Program-made: the position numbers and the translations under genes
Notes under the pieces: generated by a model
The model's input: only the letters and a program-made list of their open reading frames with translations
Told to the model about the DNA's origin: nothing
Database searches by the model: none
From: Allobacillus saliphilus
GTDB lineage: Bacteria > Bacillota > Bacilli > Bacillales > Alkalibacillaceae
Assembly: GCF_018138385.1 (NCBI RefSeq)
Contig: NZ_JAGSIE010000007.1
Location: 1-64,000 of the forward strand
DNA length: 64,000 bases
Direction: 5' to 3'
Shown here: positions 53,131-62,951 of the stretch, piece after piece
How the letters are laid out: each line of letters begins with the position of its first letter
How positions within the stretch are numbered: position 1 is the first letter of the stretch

Positions 53131-53862
53131 TTACACCTCCTTTACGTACTCTTTCAGATAAATAAAATCTTCATTGAGTAATATAAATACAGCAAGAATA
53201 TACTTGCGATTTCGCTCAATTGTTTTTTTGCTGACGTTAACAAGGGGTAAAATTTTTTTAATCGGCAACCGCTTTTTTTCCATAACATATTGGCGTATTT
53301 CTGGTTGCTCGTATATAATCTTCGCAATCTTTTGAGCCTGTCGTTTCGCATCTTGGTGCTTCGGTGAAAATTTCACCAATTCTGCAAAAGATAGATTGTA
53401 TTTACGTAATTGTTCGTTATATTCTTCGATTTCAATTTGTCTGTTCCAGGCGTGTTCGTTTTCGATAAATTGATTCTTTGAAAGCTCAGAAACACTTTTT
53501 TCATCGGTATACGTCTCATTCGTATCATCTGAATATTCAAGAGGAATCATTCGACGATGATGCTTTTGTTGACGAATGTAATCAATTACTTTTCTTGAAA
53601 TCACCAGTCGGGCAAACGTAAAAAACGAACTACCCTTACCTGCTTGAAAAGAATCAATTGCTTCGTTAAAAGCAATTAAACCAATACTGAATTCATCGTC
53701 TTGCTTTTGATCGATATACCTTTTACAGACTTTCGACACACTGGTCGCGATGAAAGGCTGGTAGTCTTCAATAAGACGCTGACGAAGCTTTTCGTCTCCT
53801 GCTTGCACTTGGAGAACTTGTTGCTCGAGGGTTGTGTCATTTTTCTTCTGTCGGCTGAACAC
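53131..53862 (-). CDS. sigI: RNA polymerase sigma factor SigI
   Basis: A 243-aa sigma-70 family factor of the SigI type. In B. subtilis it serves heat stress and wall-related genes and is held by RsgI. Region 2 features QDDEFSIGLIAFNEAIDSF and FFTFARLVISRKVIDYIR; the SigI-specific C-terminal domain has FAELVKFSPKHQDAKRQA and a helix-turn-helix VSKKTIERNRKYI. The start codon is GTG at 53862 with GGGAG 9 bases upstream. Forms an operon with rsgI (6-bp gap). Confidence 0.93.
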   Translation of the reverse strand: MFSRQKKNDTTLEQQVLQVQAGDEKLRQRLIEDYQPFIATSVSKVCKRYIDQKQDDEFSIGLIAFNEAIDSFQAGKGSSFFTFARLVISRKVIDYIRQQKHHRRMIPLEYSDDTNETYTDEKSVSELSKNQFIENEHAWNRQIEIEEYNEQLRKYNLSFAELVKFSPKHQDAKRQAQKIAKIIYEQPEIRQYVMEKKRLPIKKILPLVNVSKKTIERNRKYILAVFILLNEDFIYLKEYVKEV

Positions 53863-53910
53863 CCCTCATCACTCCCAACTCAATTATAGTTTTCGAATCT
53901 TTTATTCGCG

Positions 53911-54840
53911 TTAAGGCTGTTCTTTAGAAGATTTATCATTCGACTTCGGTAAAATGGTATCACCTGTTTGTTCAAGTAATGCTTCAATTGGAATAGCCAA
54001 CCCGATTCGCCCATGCTCCGGGTCATCTTTTGTTGCATAAATAACACCGATAACCTGCCCATCCTCGGTCATGACAGGACTACCACTATTCCCTTTATAA
54101 ACAGGTGCATCGAGCATGTACGCATCTTCTTCAATGGATACAGCATCTGTTTTTCCAATTATTTTTCCCTCGTTGGCTATTCCGCTAAACCGTAACGGGT
54201 TCCCGATAAAATAGATTGATTGTCCAGTTAAATCTCCTGGTTCTTCGTTGACTTCAAGATAAGGAAACTGACTTCCTTCTAAGTCCAAAACAGCTAAATC
54301 AATTTCTTCATATGTATGGATGACTTCAGCAGAATATGGGCCCTTCTCGTTCATATACACCCATAGTTGTTCTCTGTCCTCAATCACATGATGATTGGTA
54401 ATGACATATCCTTCCGGGTGAACAGAAAATCCTGTACCCTTACTCGATCCTGTATCCACTAATGCAATGGATTGCTTGTGCGCTTGCATATCTTCATCCA
54501 TGAATAACGTTACAGACGTTTGCAGAAAATCAATTGCAGGAATCGAAAATATTCTTGGTAAAGCTGCTCCTAAATTAATGACCATAAAAACAGCTATAAG
54601 CCAAAAAACCCATTTTGGAAACGGGGGGCCTTTTGGCTTGCTGTTATTAACTGTTTGTTTATGCATTCCTTTTTGTTCATGAATGATTTCACGAATTTCT
54701 TCTTCCGTAAGATTTTCATACAAATCGTGTTCATCCACAGTTTCAGGTGGAGATTGTTCGTTCAGAGAACGATCTTCCTGTGAATCGGAATTTACATCTC
54801 CGTGATTTGGCCTATGCTCATTTTGGTCTCTGTCACTCAT
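53911..54840 (-). CDS. Membrane-anchored trypsin-like serine protease
   Basis: A 309-aa S1C-type protease without a PDZ domain. A hydrophilic acidic head of about 75 residues, one membrane helix (about 80-100), then the protease domain with triad His in VITNHHVI, Asp in EEIDLAVLDL, and Ser in YKGNSGSPV. It should act outside the membrane. The frame begins at a TTG (54861); GAGGGA before the ATG at 54840 decides the start. It is 48 bp upstream of sigI and 26 bp behind bmrD on the same strand; a functional link to SigI is possible but unproven. Confidence 0.87.
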   Translation of the reverse strand: MSDRDQNEHRPNHGDVNSDSQEDRSLNEQSPPETVDEHDLYENLTEEEIREIIHEQKGMHKQTVNNSKPKGPPFPKWVFWLIAVFMVINLGAALPRIFSIPAIDFLQTSVTLFMDEDMQAHKQSIALVDTGSSKGTGFSVHPEGYVITNHHVIEDREQLWVYMNEKGPYSAEVIHTYEEIDLAVLDLEGSQFPYLEVNEEPGDLTGQSIYFIGNPLRFSGIANEGKIIGKTDAVSIEEDAYMLDAPVYKGNSGSPVMTEDGQVIGVIYATKDDPEHGRIGLAIPIEALLEQTGDTILPKSNDKSSKEQP

Positions 54841-54866
54841 CGTTCTTCCCTCATTTACCAAACGTC

Positions 54867-56882
54867 TTAGGAAACGCTTTCTGGCTGCCTGCCATGTTGC
54901 ATTTCATACATCTTAAAGTATTCACCTTTTTCTTTCAACAAGGAATGGTGTTTCCCTTCTTCTATTATCTTACCATGTTTCAAGACAAAAATTTGATCAG
55001 CTTGCTGAATGGTTGATAGACGATGAGCAATGACTAATGTCGTTCGGCCTGATTTTAAAACATCCAACGCTTTCTGGATCATCGTTTCCGTTTCTGTATC
55101 AATGTTTGCCGTTGCTTCATCCAGAATAAGTATTGCCGGATCAAAAGCCAATGCTCTGGCAAACGATAGTAATTGACGCTGCCCCGTTGAAAATTCATTC
55201 CCTTTCTCTTTGACTGGTTCATCATATTGTAGAGGGAGCTGCTCGATAAACGTATCTGCTCCGACAGCTTTTAACGCTTGAATCGCATCCTCTCGTGAAA
55301 TTGACGGATCATTCATCGTAATATTTGAAAGGATTGTTCCTGTGAATATAAACGGATCCTGAAGGACAATGCCAATATGTTGTCGCGCTTCCTGTCTCGA
55401 CCCAACGGTGATATCCTTCCCGTCAATTCGAATTACGCCATGTGTCGGATCATAAAAACGGAATAACAAGTTCATTATCGTACTTTTACCAGAGCCTGTA
55501 TGTCCGACAAACGCTGCAGTATCTCCAGGTTTTATGGTAAACGTAATATTTTTAAGCACATATTGATCCTTTTCATAAGCAAATGAAACTTGATCAAATG
55601 CAACCTTTCCATCATAGCGTTTTGAAGGTTTTTCTTTGACCGCCTCACCTGGTACATTCAATAATTCAAAAACCCGACTACCAGAAACGCGTGCTTGTTC
55701 TAATTGAGGGAGTTGACTAATAATACGCTCCACTGGCTCAAACAACCGGGTTAAATAATCGACGAATGCATATAGCACACCTGCTGTCACGATACTTGTC
55801 GCATTTAGTGATGCTCCACCGAAGTAAAGAATAAATACAACGAAAGCTAGATTTCTAAACAAATCGACGAGATTAAATGATGAGTAAGAAGTAAATGTGT
55901 TCATTCGTGTTTGGAAATCTCTTTTCTTTTCGTTTAACGCTTCAAATTCATCCTTCATTCGTTCTGTCTGATTGAAAGCTTGAATAATTGGCATACCTTG
56001 AATCGATTCATTAATATTCGCATTAATTTGGCTATTCGTTTCCCGGATGACACGGTTATACTTCCCACCGACTTTTTTATAGACCTTCATCCAAACGTAT
56101 AAGATCGGTAAAAGTACAAGACAAATAGCCGCCAATTTTGCGTTCAATAAGAAGAGTGCGATAAATATGCCGGTGATATAAATAAATCCAGATGCGAAAA
56201 CCTCTAACACTCGCTCATATAACTCTTTAATCGCTTCCGTGTCATTTGTCACTCTCGATAATATAGTTCCAGCTGGCTGATCGACAAAATATGAAACAGG
56301 CAATCGTTGCACATGTTCAAATGCGTCACCGCGCATTTCCTGAACAATCCGATTGGACACATATTGAAGCAAATACGTTTTGTAGTATAAAAAGACAGAT
56401 GCAATGAGAATGAGACCCATATATAAGGCAAGAAGCCATAGAATCGGTTCTATTTCTCTTTTAAAGAATAGAAAGACTTCATTAGCTGCTAGCTTTTCAC
56501 CAGTTGTCTGTATCGAACGTTCTTGATATTCGAACTGAAATTGTCCATTACTATTGTCAATTAGCTTCGCATCTAAAGGTACTCGATCATTTAAGAAGTA
56601 AAAGGATAACCCATCTTGAAATAGTGTAAAAACTTGATTTTGGTTCTCTCCTTGAAGTCTTTCTAATTGAATGCCATTAAAAGTGATTGCCGACTCATCT
56701 TCTGTTTCCACATAATGATTAGCAACAGCGACAATATGGTCGTCAATTAACTTTTTGGCAATGAATGGACCTGTGAGTTCCAGAGCAACCGCAATAATTA
56801 AACAAAATAGTCCAATAAAAATCGTTTTCTTAAATTGCATTGCATAATTAAATAAACGTTTTTCTGTTGATGGATTATTCAT
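54867..56882 (-). CDS. bmrD: Heterodimeric ABC exporter subunit BmrD (YheH)
   Basis: A 671-aa half-transporter: an N-terminal helix, an external insertion of about 90 residues between TM1 and TM2 (about 48-145) as known for BmrD, the remaining helices to about 400, then the ATPase domain. Walker A GHTGSGKST, signature STGQRQLLSFARAL, and Walker B AILILDEATANID with the catalytic Glu. With BmrC it forms a multidrug exporter. It starts 8 bp inside the end of bmrC. The 671-aa length fits YheH of B. subtilis. Confidence 0.9.
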   Translation of the reverse strand: MNNPSTEKRLFNYAMQFKKTIFIGLFCLIIAVALELTGPFIAKKLIDDHIVAVANHYVETEDESAITFNGIQLERLQGENQNQVFTLFQDGLSFYFLNDRVPLDAKLIDNSNGQFQFEYQERSIQTTGEKLAANEVFLFFKREIEPILWLLALYMGLILIASVFLYYKTYLLQYVSNRIVQEMRGDAFEHVQRLPVSYFVDQPAGTILSRVTNDTEAIKELYERVLEVFASGFIYITGIFIALFLLNAKLAAICLVLLPILYVWMKVYKKVGGKYNRVIRETNSQINANINESIQGMPIIQAFNQTERMKDEFEALNEKKRDFQTRMNTFTSYSSFNLVDLFRNLAFVVFILYFGGASLNATSIVTAGVLYAFVDYLTRLFEPVERIISQLPQLEQARVSGSRVFELLNVPGEAVKEKPSKRYDGKVAFDQVSFAYEKDQYVLKNITFTIKPGDTAAFVGHTGSGKSTIMNLLFRFYDPTHGVIRIDGKDITVGSRQEARQHIGIVLQDPFIFTGTILSNITMNDPSISREDAIQALKAVGADTFIEQLPLQYDEPVKEKGNEFSTGQRQLLSFARALAFDPAILILDEATANIDTETETMIQKALDVLKSGRTTLVIAHRLSTIQQADQIFVLKHGKIIEEGKHHSLLKEKGEYFKMYEMQHGRQPESVS

Positions 56883-58626
56883 GCTGGCTCCCTCCTTCCA
56901 TTTGTTGTTTTTTATATTGAGAATAATACCAGTTTTTATTGCGCATTAATTCATGATGACAGCCACGTTCAGTGATTTCCCCATCCTTGAGCACGATAAT
57001 TTCATTAGCATGTTTCACCGCTGATAATCGGTGTGCAGCGATCAACGTTGTTTTACCTTTTCGTTCTTGCTTCAAATGTTCAATGATTTTTGCTTCGGTT
57101 TGACCGTCGACTGCCGATAACGAGTCATCTAGAATCAAAATCTCGGGATTTTTAATAAGTGCTCGCGCAAGTGATACCCGTTGTTTTTGTCCACCGGATA
57201 GTGTTACGCCACTTTCACCGACAAGTGTGCCGAGTCCCTCCGGCAATTCCTCAATATCCTTTTTTAAAGAAGCCATCTCTAAAATTCGGTAAATCTCCGC
57301 ATCAGTTGCGTTTTCTTTTCCGAATAAAATATTTTCTCGAACCGTTTTGGAGAATAAAATATGGTCTTGTGGTACATAACCAATCCACTCACGCGTTTGT
57401 TCTAACGCATAGTCTTGAATTGGATGGTCATTGATGAAAACACTTCCCTCATCACATGGTGGATATTCCCGTAATAGTTGGCGAAACAAAGTCGTTTTAC
57501 CTGCACCTGTTTTCCCAACAATTCCAACCGTTCCTCCTTTATCGATACGTAGTGAAACATCATTTAAGCTAGAGTCAGACGCATTTGGATAACGAAATGT
57601 AACATCGTCAAATATAATTTTTTCAACCCGCTCTACATGAATCGGATTCTTTGGATCGGATACATCCGCTTTTTGGGATAACAATTCTCCAGTACGATCA
57701 AGTGAAGCATTTCCCCGTTGCATGACATTAATCAATTCGCCAACTGCGAACATTGGCCAAATCAACATGCCCAAAAAAATGTTAAACGTAACCAGCTCGC
57801 CGATAGTTATGACACTCTGCATGACAAAAAAAGCTCCATAACCAATCCCAATCGTATAAGAAAGACCGACCAATACTTTGATGGTTGGTTCAAAAAGTGC
57901 ATCCAACTTCGCAACTAAAATATTTCGTTGGAATACATCCTCTGCTTGCTCTTTAAACCTTTCCGTATCCCGGTTTTCTTGCACGAATGCTCGGATGACC
58001 CTTACACCTTGAATCGATTCGAGTGTATTATTATTCAAATCACTAAAGGCCGACTGTGCGTCCATAAAGCGCTCATGAATTTTTTTGCCGTATTGTTGCA
58101 TAATGATTGCCATAATCGGCAAAGGAATAAGCGCAGCAAGAGTCAGTTTCCAATTGATCACAACCGCCATGACACCGATGATCAGAGCCATAAAGATAGT
58201 TGCATCGACTAACGTTAATATGCCGAAGCCTGCGGTGATGTTGAGCGCCCGTAGATCATTCGTACTACGAGCCATCAAATCACCCGTCCGGAAACGACTG
58301 TAGAAAGCCGCTGTCATACGCATAAAATGGTCCATTAGTTTTGAGCGCATTTTTTTCTCTAATAAAATCGCCCTTCCGAATAATGTGTAATCCCAATAAA
58401 TAGACAGCAAATAGCTGACTGTCAATATAGAGATAAACAGAACAACATATTGCGTGAAGTTTTCCTGTGTAAGTCGGTTGTATTGAATTAAATCAATGAC
58501 CTGACCGACCAGTATAGGTGGAATAACGCCTAAAATATTTACAATAATCAGTGCGGAAATCGCTAACGTATACCTTAGCCATTGCTCCTTAAAATACCAT
58601 GATAATTTTCTAAATACGGAAATCAT
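56875..58626 (-). CDS. bmrC: Heterodimeric ABC exporter subunit BmrC (YheI)
   Basis: A 583-aa half-transporter with six helices in the first 310 residues and an ATPase domain. Walker A GKTGAGKTT, signature LSGGQKQRVSLARAL, and Walker B ILILDDSLSAVD with Asp in place of the catalytic Glu, the degenerate site expected for BmrC. The frame continues 12 codons further, but AAAGGAGGG directly precedes the ATG at 58626. In B. subtilis bmrCD is induced by ribosome-targeting antibiotics through a leader ORF (bmrB) and attenuator; an analogous leader and terminator lie upstream here. Confidence 0.9.
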   Translation of the reverse strand: MISVFRKLSWYFKEQWLRYTLAISALIIVNILGVIPPILVGQVIDLIQYNRLTQENFTQYVVLFISILTVSYLLSIYWDYTLFGRAILLEKKMRSKLMDHFMRMTAAFYSRFRTGDLMARSTNDLRALNITAGFGILTLVDATIFMALIIGVMAVVINWKLTLAALIPLPIMAIIMQQYGKKIHERFMDAQSAFSDLNNNTLESIQGVRVIRAFVQENRDTERFKEQAEDVFQRNILVAKLDALFEPTIKVLVGLSYTIGIGYGAFFVMQSVITIGELVTFNIFLGMLIWPMFAVGELINVMQRGNASLDRTGELLSQKADVSDPKNPIHVERVEKIIFDDVTFRYPNASDSSLNDVSLRIDKGGTVGIVGKTGAGKTTLFRQLLREYPPCDEGSVFINDHPIQDYALEQTREWIGYVPQDHILFSKTVRENILFGKENATDAEIYRILEMASLKKDIEELPEGLGTLVGESGVTLSGGQKQRVSLARALIKNPEILILDDSLSAVDGQTEAKIIEHLKQERKGKTTLIAAHRLSAVKHANEIIVLKDGEITERGCHHELMRNKNWYYSQYKKQQMEGGSQHE

Positions 58627-58736
58627 TTGATTCCCTCCTTTTAAACCTGTTCTCAATGACATAGATTGTTTTCGACTTGCTGTATTCGATTTTTAAAACA
58701 TGCGCATAAGTGCACTCAGTAACCTGATTTTAGACA

Positions 58737-58769
58737 CAAAAATGCCGTGGGTGATATAGCCCACGGCAT
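58737..58769 (-). terminator. Terminator/attenuator upstream of bmrCD
   Basis: A perfect 10-bp stem, ATGCCGTGGG (58742-58751) with CCCACGGCAT (58760-58769), 8-nt loop; on the minus strand TTTTTGTGTC follows. It lies between the 27-codon leader ORF and bmrC, about 110 bp before bmrC, so transcription of bmrCD from the leader promoter must read through it. Confidence 0.78.
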
Positions 58770-58863
58770 GCGCATTCGATGAAAAGATTAAATCAACAAT
58801 TCATTATTCATTCATCTTATAAGCATCTTAATAAATTGAACTTACAAAATGGATATGAACTGC

Positions 58864-58947
58864 TTAATCACGATCGACTCCAGCAAGGTCACGGACTTTT
58901 CGTGTACTATGCAATTTTACTTTGTTCATTTGTTTACTATTCAACAT
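58864..58947 (-). CDS. 27-aa leader peptide (BmrB-like position)
   Basis: An ORF of 27 codons with a very strong ribosome binding site (AAAGGAGG, 8-9 bases before the ATG at 58947) and a SigA promoter 36 bp upstream. The peptide is MLNSKQMNKVKLHSTRKVRD followed by LAGVDRD, and is basic. Downstream comes a terminator, then bmrC. Position and layout match a leader peptide for translation-dependent attenuation, as reported for bmrB in B. subtilis; I do not know whether the sequence is related. An independent small protein is the alternative. Confidence 0.65.
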   Translation of the reverse strand: MLNSKQMNKVKLHSTRKVRDLAGVDRD

Positions 58948-58982
58948 TTCCCTGACCTCCTTTAAATTGATTTGCTGTTAAG

Positions 58983-59010
58983 AGTATACCATTAAAAGTT
59001 AAGAATTCAA
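58983..59010 (-). promoter_or_regulatory. SigA-type promoter of the bmrCD leader
   Basis: On the minus strand TTGAAT (59010-59005), a 16-bp spacer and TATACT (58988-58983). The transcript would start near 58976 with a leader of about 30 nt before the small ORF. Confidence 0.65.
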
Positions 59011-59062
59011 CCACTTTTTTAAAAAATCTAATAAATAAAAGATAATCTTAAGACATCTGCTT

Positions 59063-59091
59063 ACATAAATCCTCATTCAACTCACATACTA
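59063..59091 (+). promoter_or_regulatory. Candidate SigG promoter of gerABC
   Basis: ACATA (59063-59067), a 17-bp spacer and CATACTA (59085-59091). The -10 fits SigG exactly and the -35 misses only the first base. About 30 bp before gerA, which is forespore-expressed in relatives. Confidence 0.55.
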
Positions 59092-59121
59092 CTTGAAAAG
59101 GATAATCAAGGGAGATTCTGT

Positions 59122-60648
59122 ATGAAACGAAAATCAACGAAGAAAAAACAACAAAGTCTTTTTCCTTCTTCATTGGAAGTAGTGGAAGAAGATTTAAATG
59201 AAAAAGCGTTGAATAGTAGTCCAGATTTCACGATGAAAATAATTGAAACGGAAAGCGGGCAGCGGATTGGATTCTATTTTTTATATTCAATTATTAAACC
59301 GCAAGTATTGTACGAACAAATTATTTCGCCAGTACAAAAAGCGAAAAAAACATTAGATATCCAATCGATTGATAATATGATTGCGTTGCCGAATTCAAAA
59401 GAAGAAAATAAATTAGACGAGATTGGCAAGAAACTTCTTCAAGGTGCCGTATGTATTTATATCGAAAACGACCAAACATGTCTCATGCACTCTGCCCCAC
59501 TGCAAGAGCATCGGTCGATTGATCGAGCAGAAACAGAATCACTCATTTTTGGTCCGCAAATGGCTTTTACTGGGTCAATCGAAACAAATCTAAATATGGT
59601 TCGTAACATGATCGACACACCTCAGCTAAAGATTGAACGATTTATTCTAGGGAATAAAATTCCGAATGAAATTCAAATGATGTACATGGATGACATTGCA
59701 AACGAAGAAAACATTAACGAGTTAAGAAATCGACTTACTTCCTTGCAGAGTGAAGATATAATGAATGCTTCTGTTCTGAGTCAAAAAATAGAAGATAATC
59801 CGTATTCCTTTTTCCCTCAGTATATTGTTACGGAATTGCCTGACCGTTTTACGTACAGTATCAAAGAAGGGAAAATTGGTATCCTCGTTGATAATAGTTC
59901 AGCAGGAATTATCGCTCCGATTACATTTTCGAGCTTTTTTGAATCAACAGACGATATTTATGGTCGATGGATTATCGGTTCATTTACACGTTTAATGCGC
60001 ATGTTTGCCATGATTCTATCGATTACGTTAACACCTTTATATGTCGCTGCATTAACCTTTCATTATGAAGTCATTCCAGAAGCGCTGTTACTGTCACTCG
60101 GTGAATCACGTAACCGGGTACCATTTCCTCCGTTAATGGAAACGATAATCTTAGAAACCATGATGGAATTCATTCGGGAAGCAGGTGCTCGCTTACCGAC
60201 AAAAGTAGGACAAACAATGGGTATTGTCGGCGGTATTGTTATCGGACAGGCGGTTGTTCAAGCCGGATTTACGAGTAATATATTGATTATTTTAGTCGCA
60301 TTAAGCGCACTTGCTTCCTTTACGACACCTGATTACGTCATGGGGACGTCTTTACGCATATTACGGTTCCCTATTATTTTACTTGCGGGAACATTTGGTT
60401 TCGTCGGGATCTTTTTCACGGTAGCTTTTATCATAATTCATTTACTGCGGCTTCGTTCGTTGCATCGTCCATATACAGCACCGATTTATCCATTTAGATT
60501 CTTCGACTTTGACCAGTCCCAAGTTCGCGTTCCATTTGTTTTGAACAAGCGACGTGCCGCATCGCATCTTCCGAAAAAAACGAAACGGAAAAAGAAGACG
60601 TATGGTCATTCGCTATTTAAGACAAAAGGAAAAGACATCGATGAATAG
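59122..60648 (+). CDS. Spore germination receptor subunit A (GerA family)
   Basis: A 508-aa protein of the inner spore membrane. The soluble N-terminal domain (about 1-260) contains DFTMKIIETESGQRIG-like and IYIENDQTCL strands; five to six helices follow, with the family stretch SFTRLMRMFAMILSITLTPLYVAALTFHYEVIP and PFPPLMETIILETMMEFIREAGARLP. The C-terminal tail is very basic (KKTKRKKKTYGH). With GerB and GerC subunits it forms a receptor for nutrient germinants; which nutrient cannot be told. First gene of the operon; ribosome binding site GGGAG. Confidence 0.92.
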   Translation: MKRKSTKKKQQSLFPSSLEVVEEDLNEKALNSSPDFTMKIIETESGQRIGFYFLYSIIKPQVLYEQIISPVQKAKKTLDIQSIDNMIALPNSKEENKLDEIGKKLLQGAVCIYIENDQTCLMHSAPLQEHRSIDRAETESLIFGPQMAFTGSIETNLNMVRNMIDTPQLKIERFILGNKIPNEIQMMYMDDIANEENINELRNRLTSLQSEDIMNASVLSQKIEDNPYSFFPQYIVTELPDRFTYSIKEGKIGILVDNSSAGIIAPITFSSFFESTDDIYGRWIIGSFTRLMRMFAMILSITLTPLYVAALTFHYEVIPEALLLSLGESRNRVPFPPLMETIILETMMEFIREAGARLPTKVGQTMGIVGGIVIGQAVVQAGFTSNILIILVALSALASFTTPDYVMGTSLRILRFPIILLAGTFGFVGIFFTVAFIIIHLLRLRSLHRPYTAPIYPFRFFDFDQSQVRVPFVLNKRRAASHLPKKTKRKKKTYGHSLFKTKGKDIDE

Positions 60649-60656
60649 GTGATTAA

Positions 60657-61757
60657 ATGAAGAATCCAGTTAATATCCCTACACACTTAAAATTTCGTGC
60701 TAGTTATTTGTTCTTTATTATATTTAATATATTGATTGGTGTAGGGATCGTTGCATATCCGAGTAGAGTTTTTCAGTATGCCAAGCAAGATAGTTGGCTG
60801 GTGCTAATTTTAGTAGCAATCATTGTTCATTTAATTTTGGCTATCATCATCTTTATTTTGAGAACTTATCAAGATACCGACCTATATGGAATTTTACAAG
60901 AGACATTCGGTAACTGGTTTGCTAAGTTAATTTGCTACTTGTTCATCATTTATTTCTTTACTGTATACTTAAGCGCACTTGCAAAGTATACCGAGTTTAT
61001 TGTCGTTTTCATTTTTCCTCAACTTTCAAAGTTCATTATCGGATTCTTTATTACAATTTTAATAGCTTACAGCATTTATGGCGGAATACGCGTGATTGTC
61101 GGAGTTTCTTTCATCTTTTTCTTTCTGACTTTCTTTGTCTTTGCGTTATTGGTTGTCCCTGCTAGCATGATCGATATTAATAATTATTTCCCATTATTCG
61201 AAGTCAGTCGAAAAGAAGTGTTTGAAGGAATGCTTCTTTCAACATATTCTTTTATAGGAATTGAAGTTTTATGGTATTTGTATCCTTATATTCGAAACAA
61301 AGAGAAAACGATGCTTTATAGTCAATTAGGTCTCTTTGCGGCTACAATTTTACTTTTAATAAATGTAATTATTTCCATCGGATTTTTTGCACCAAAGCAA
61401 CTAGAGTCACTGATTTGGCCTGTATTAGGCATGTATAAAATAATTTCTTTTTCCATCTTTGAAAGACTTGATATTTTCGCTGTTTCTTATTGGATCTTTA
61501 TTATCTTGCCAAACTTAATTTTGTATGCTTGGTTAATCACACGTAGTCTCAAAAGAATACACCAAATTAAGCAGAAGCATTCAATCTGGGCAATTATTAT
61601 TTTATCGGCAATAGGTTTATACTTCATTCAATCTTCAATAAAATTAGAAGCTCTTTTGGATGTTGCTGACATTTCCAGTATATTCTTTGTGTTTTTATTT
61701 CCGATACTTTTATTTCCTTTTGCAATCATCAAAAGAATTAGGGGTACTAAAAAATGA
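60657..61757 (+). CDS. Spore germination receptor subunit B (GerB family)
   Basis: A 366-aa membrane protein with about ten helices, related to the amino acid-polyamine-organocation transporter fold. First helix FFIIFNILIGVGIVAYPSRVF; the family motif ..GIGVVAYPS is readable in it. GerB subunits are thought to bind the germinant. It starts 8 bp after gerA and its last codons overlap gerC by 4 bp (ATGA), so the three genes are tightly coupled. Confidence 0.9.
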   Translation: MKNPVNIPTHLKFRASYLFFIIFNILIGVGIVAYPSRVFQYAKQDSWLVLILVAIIVHLILAIIIFILRTYQDTDLYGILQETFGNWFAKLICYLFIIYFFTVYLSALAKYTEFIVVFIFPQLSKFIIGFFITILIAYSIYGGIRVIVGVSFIFFFLTFFVFALLVVPASMIDINNYFPLFEVSRKEVFEGMLLSTYSFIGIEVLWYLYPYIRNKEKTMLYSQLGLFAATILLLINVIISIGFFAPKQLESLIWPVLGMYKIISFSIFERLDIFAVSYWIFIILPNLILYAWLITRSLKRIHQIKQKHSIWAIIILSAIGLYFIQSSIKLEALLDVADISSIFFVFLFPILLFPFAIIKRIRGTKK

Positions 61758-62902
61758 AAATGAAAATTAAAAAATTTTTTCTAATCTTAAGTATCGTGGT
61801 GTTATTAACTGGATGTGCAGAAGAACGAGTACTAGAAGATTTAGGAATTATTACTACTGCCGGATTTGATAAAGGTGAAGACGGTCCAGAAGTATTTGGT
61901 ACATTTATAACTTATAAGTTTAGTCAACAATTAAGCAATGTGAATTCTCCAATACACTCATCTGGTCGAACAGCTCAAGATGCTTTTCATCTTGCCTTTG
62001 CAAAAACAGCAAAAAAATTAGTTACCGGACAACTAAGGGCTGTCGTCTATGGACCTGATCTCGCTAAAGAAGGCATTTGGCCTCACTTAGACACATTGCA
62101 ACGAAACCAATTCGTTTCTGATTTAGTATATATAACCGTTTCGGAAATGCCATCAAGAGAAGTGCTCAATGCTCAAGTGTTTGAAGAAGCGCCTAATGTT
62201 GGTATTTATATTTATCGGTTACTGGATCAGGTGATTGGGAAGGAAGAGATTGTTGATAGTAGCTTACATGAATTTATTAAAAATTATTTAAAGGTTGGAG
62301 TCGATCCAATCACTCCAGTCTTATCAATAGAAGAAGATCGGGTGATTGTTACAGGACTTGGTTTATTCCAGGATGACCGATTTATCGATACGATTGATTT
62401 ACATGAAGCCTTTTATGTCCGATTGATTCTTGATGAATTTAAAGCTGGAGAGTTACAAATTGAGTTACCCACAGAGAACTATCGTCAATTCATGGAAGAT
62501 TTTGAGCCTTCTCCTGAAGAAGAAACATTTGAAATTACAATGCAGCAAATCAAGAGTGCTTCTCAGATCTCACCAAAAGACTCAGGAAAATATCACTTTA
62601 GTATAAAGATAAGATTTGAAGGTGATATTAGAGAGCTTACTAAAGAATTGGATTTGGAAAGCAAAGAAGTCATCCATATGCTTGAAAAAGATATGGCAAA
62701 AAAAATTGAGGAAAATATAAGTAAACTGTTAGAAAAAACACAAGAATTGAATGTAGATTCTTTAGGTTTCGGGACTTTTTGGAACGCTAAATTTAAAGGA
62801 GATAAAAAATTAACGGAGGAGGAATGGAGAAAAGAATATCCAAACTTTCAATTTGATATCGATGTCACAACAGAAATACTTCGTAATGGAATCACACAGT
62901 AA
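61754..62902 (+). CDS. Spore germination lipoprotein subunit C (Ger(x)C family)
   Basis: A 382-aa lipoprotein; lipobox LLTGC, Cys21. The Ger(x)C pattern continues with AEERVLEDLGIITTAGFD, followed by the usual three-domain body and a C-terminal KAKFKGDKKLTEEEWRKEYPNF stretch with WNAKF. It is anchored on the outer face of the inner spore membrane. Last gene of gerABC; a bidirectional terminator follows. Confidence 0.92.
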   Translation: MKMKIKKFFLILSIVVLLTGCAEERVLEDLGIITTAGFDKGEDGPEVFGTFITYKFSQQLSNVNSPIHSSGRTAQDAFHLAFAKTAKKLVTGQLRAVVYGPDLAKEGIWPHLDTLQRNQFVSDLVYITVSEMPSREVLNAQVFEEAPNVGIYIYRLLDQVIGKEEIVDSSLHEFIKNYLKVGVDPITPVLSIEEDRVIVTGLGLFQDDRFIDTIDLHEAFYVRLILDEFKAGELQIELPTENYRQFMEDFEPSPEEETFEITMQQIKSASQISPKDSGKYHFSIKIRFEGDIRELTKELDLESKEVIHMLEKDMAKKIEENISKLLEKTQELNVDSLGFGTFWNAKFKGDKKLTEEEWRKEYPNFQFDIDVTTEILRNGITQ

Positions 62903-62951
62903 CCGGTAATTATCGTAATGATGTGAGCATTTCGATTTCTTAAAAATAGAA

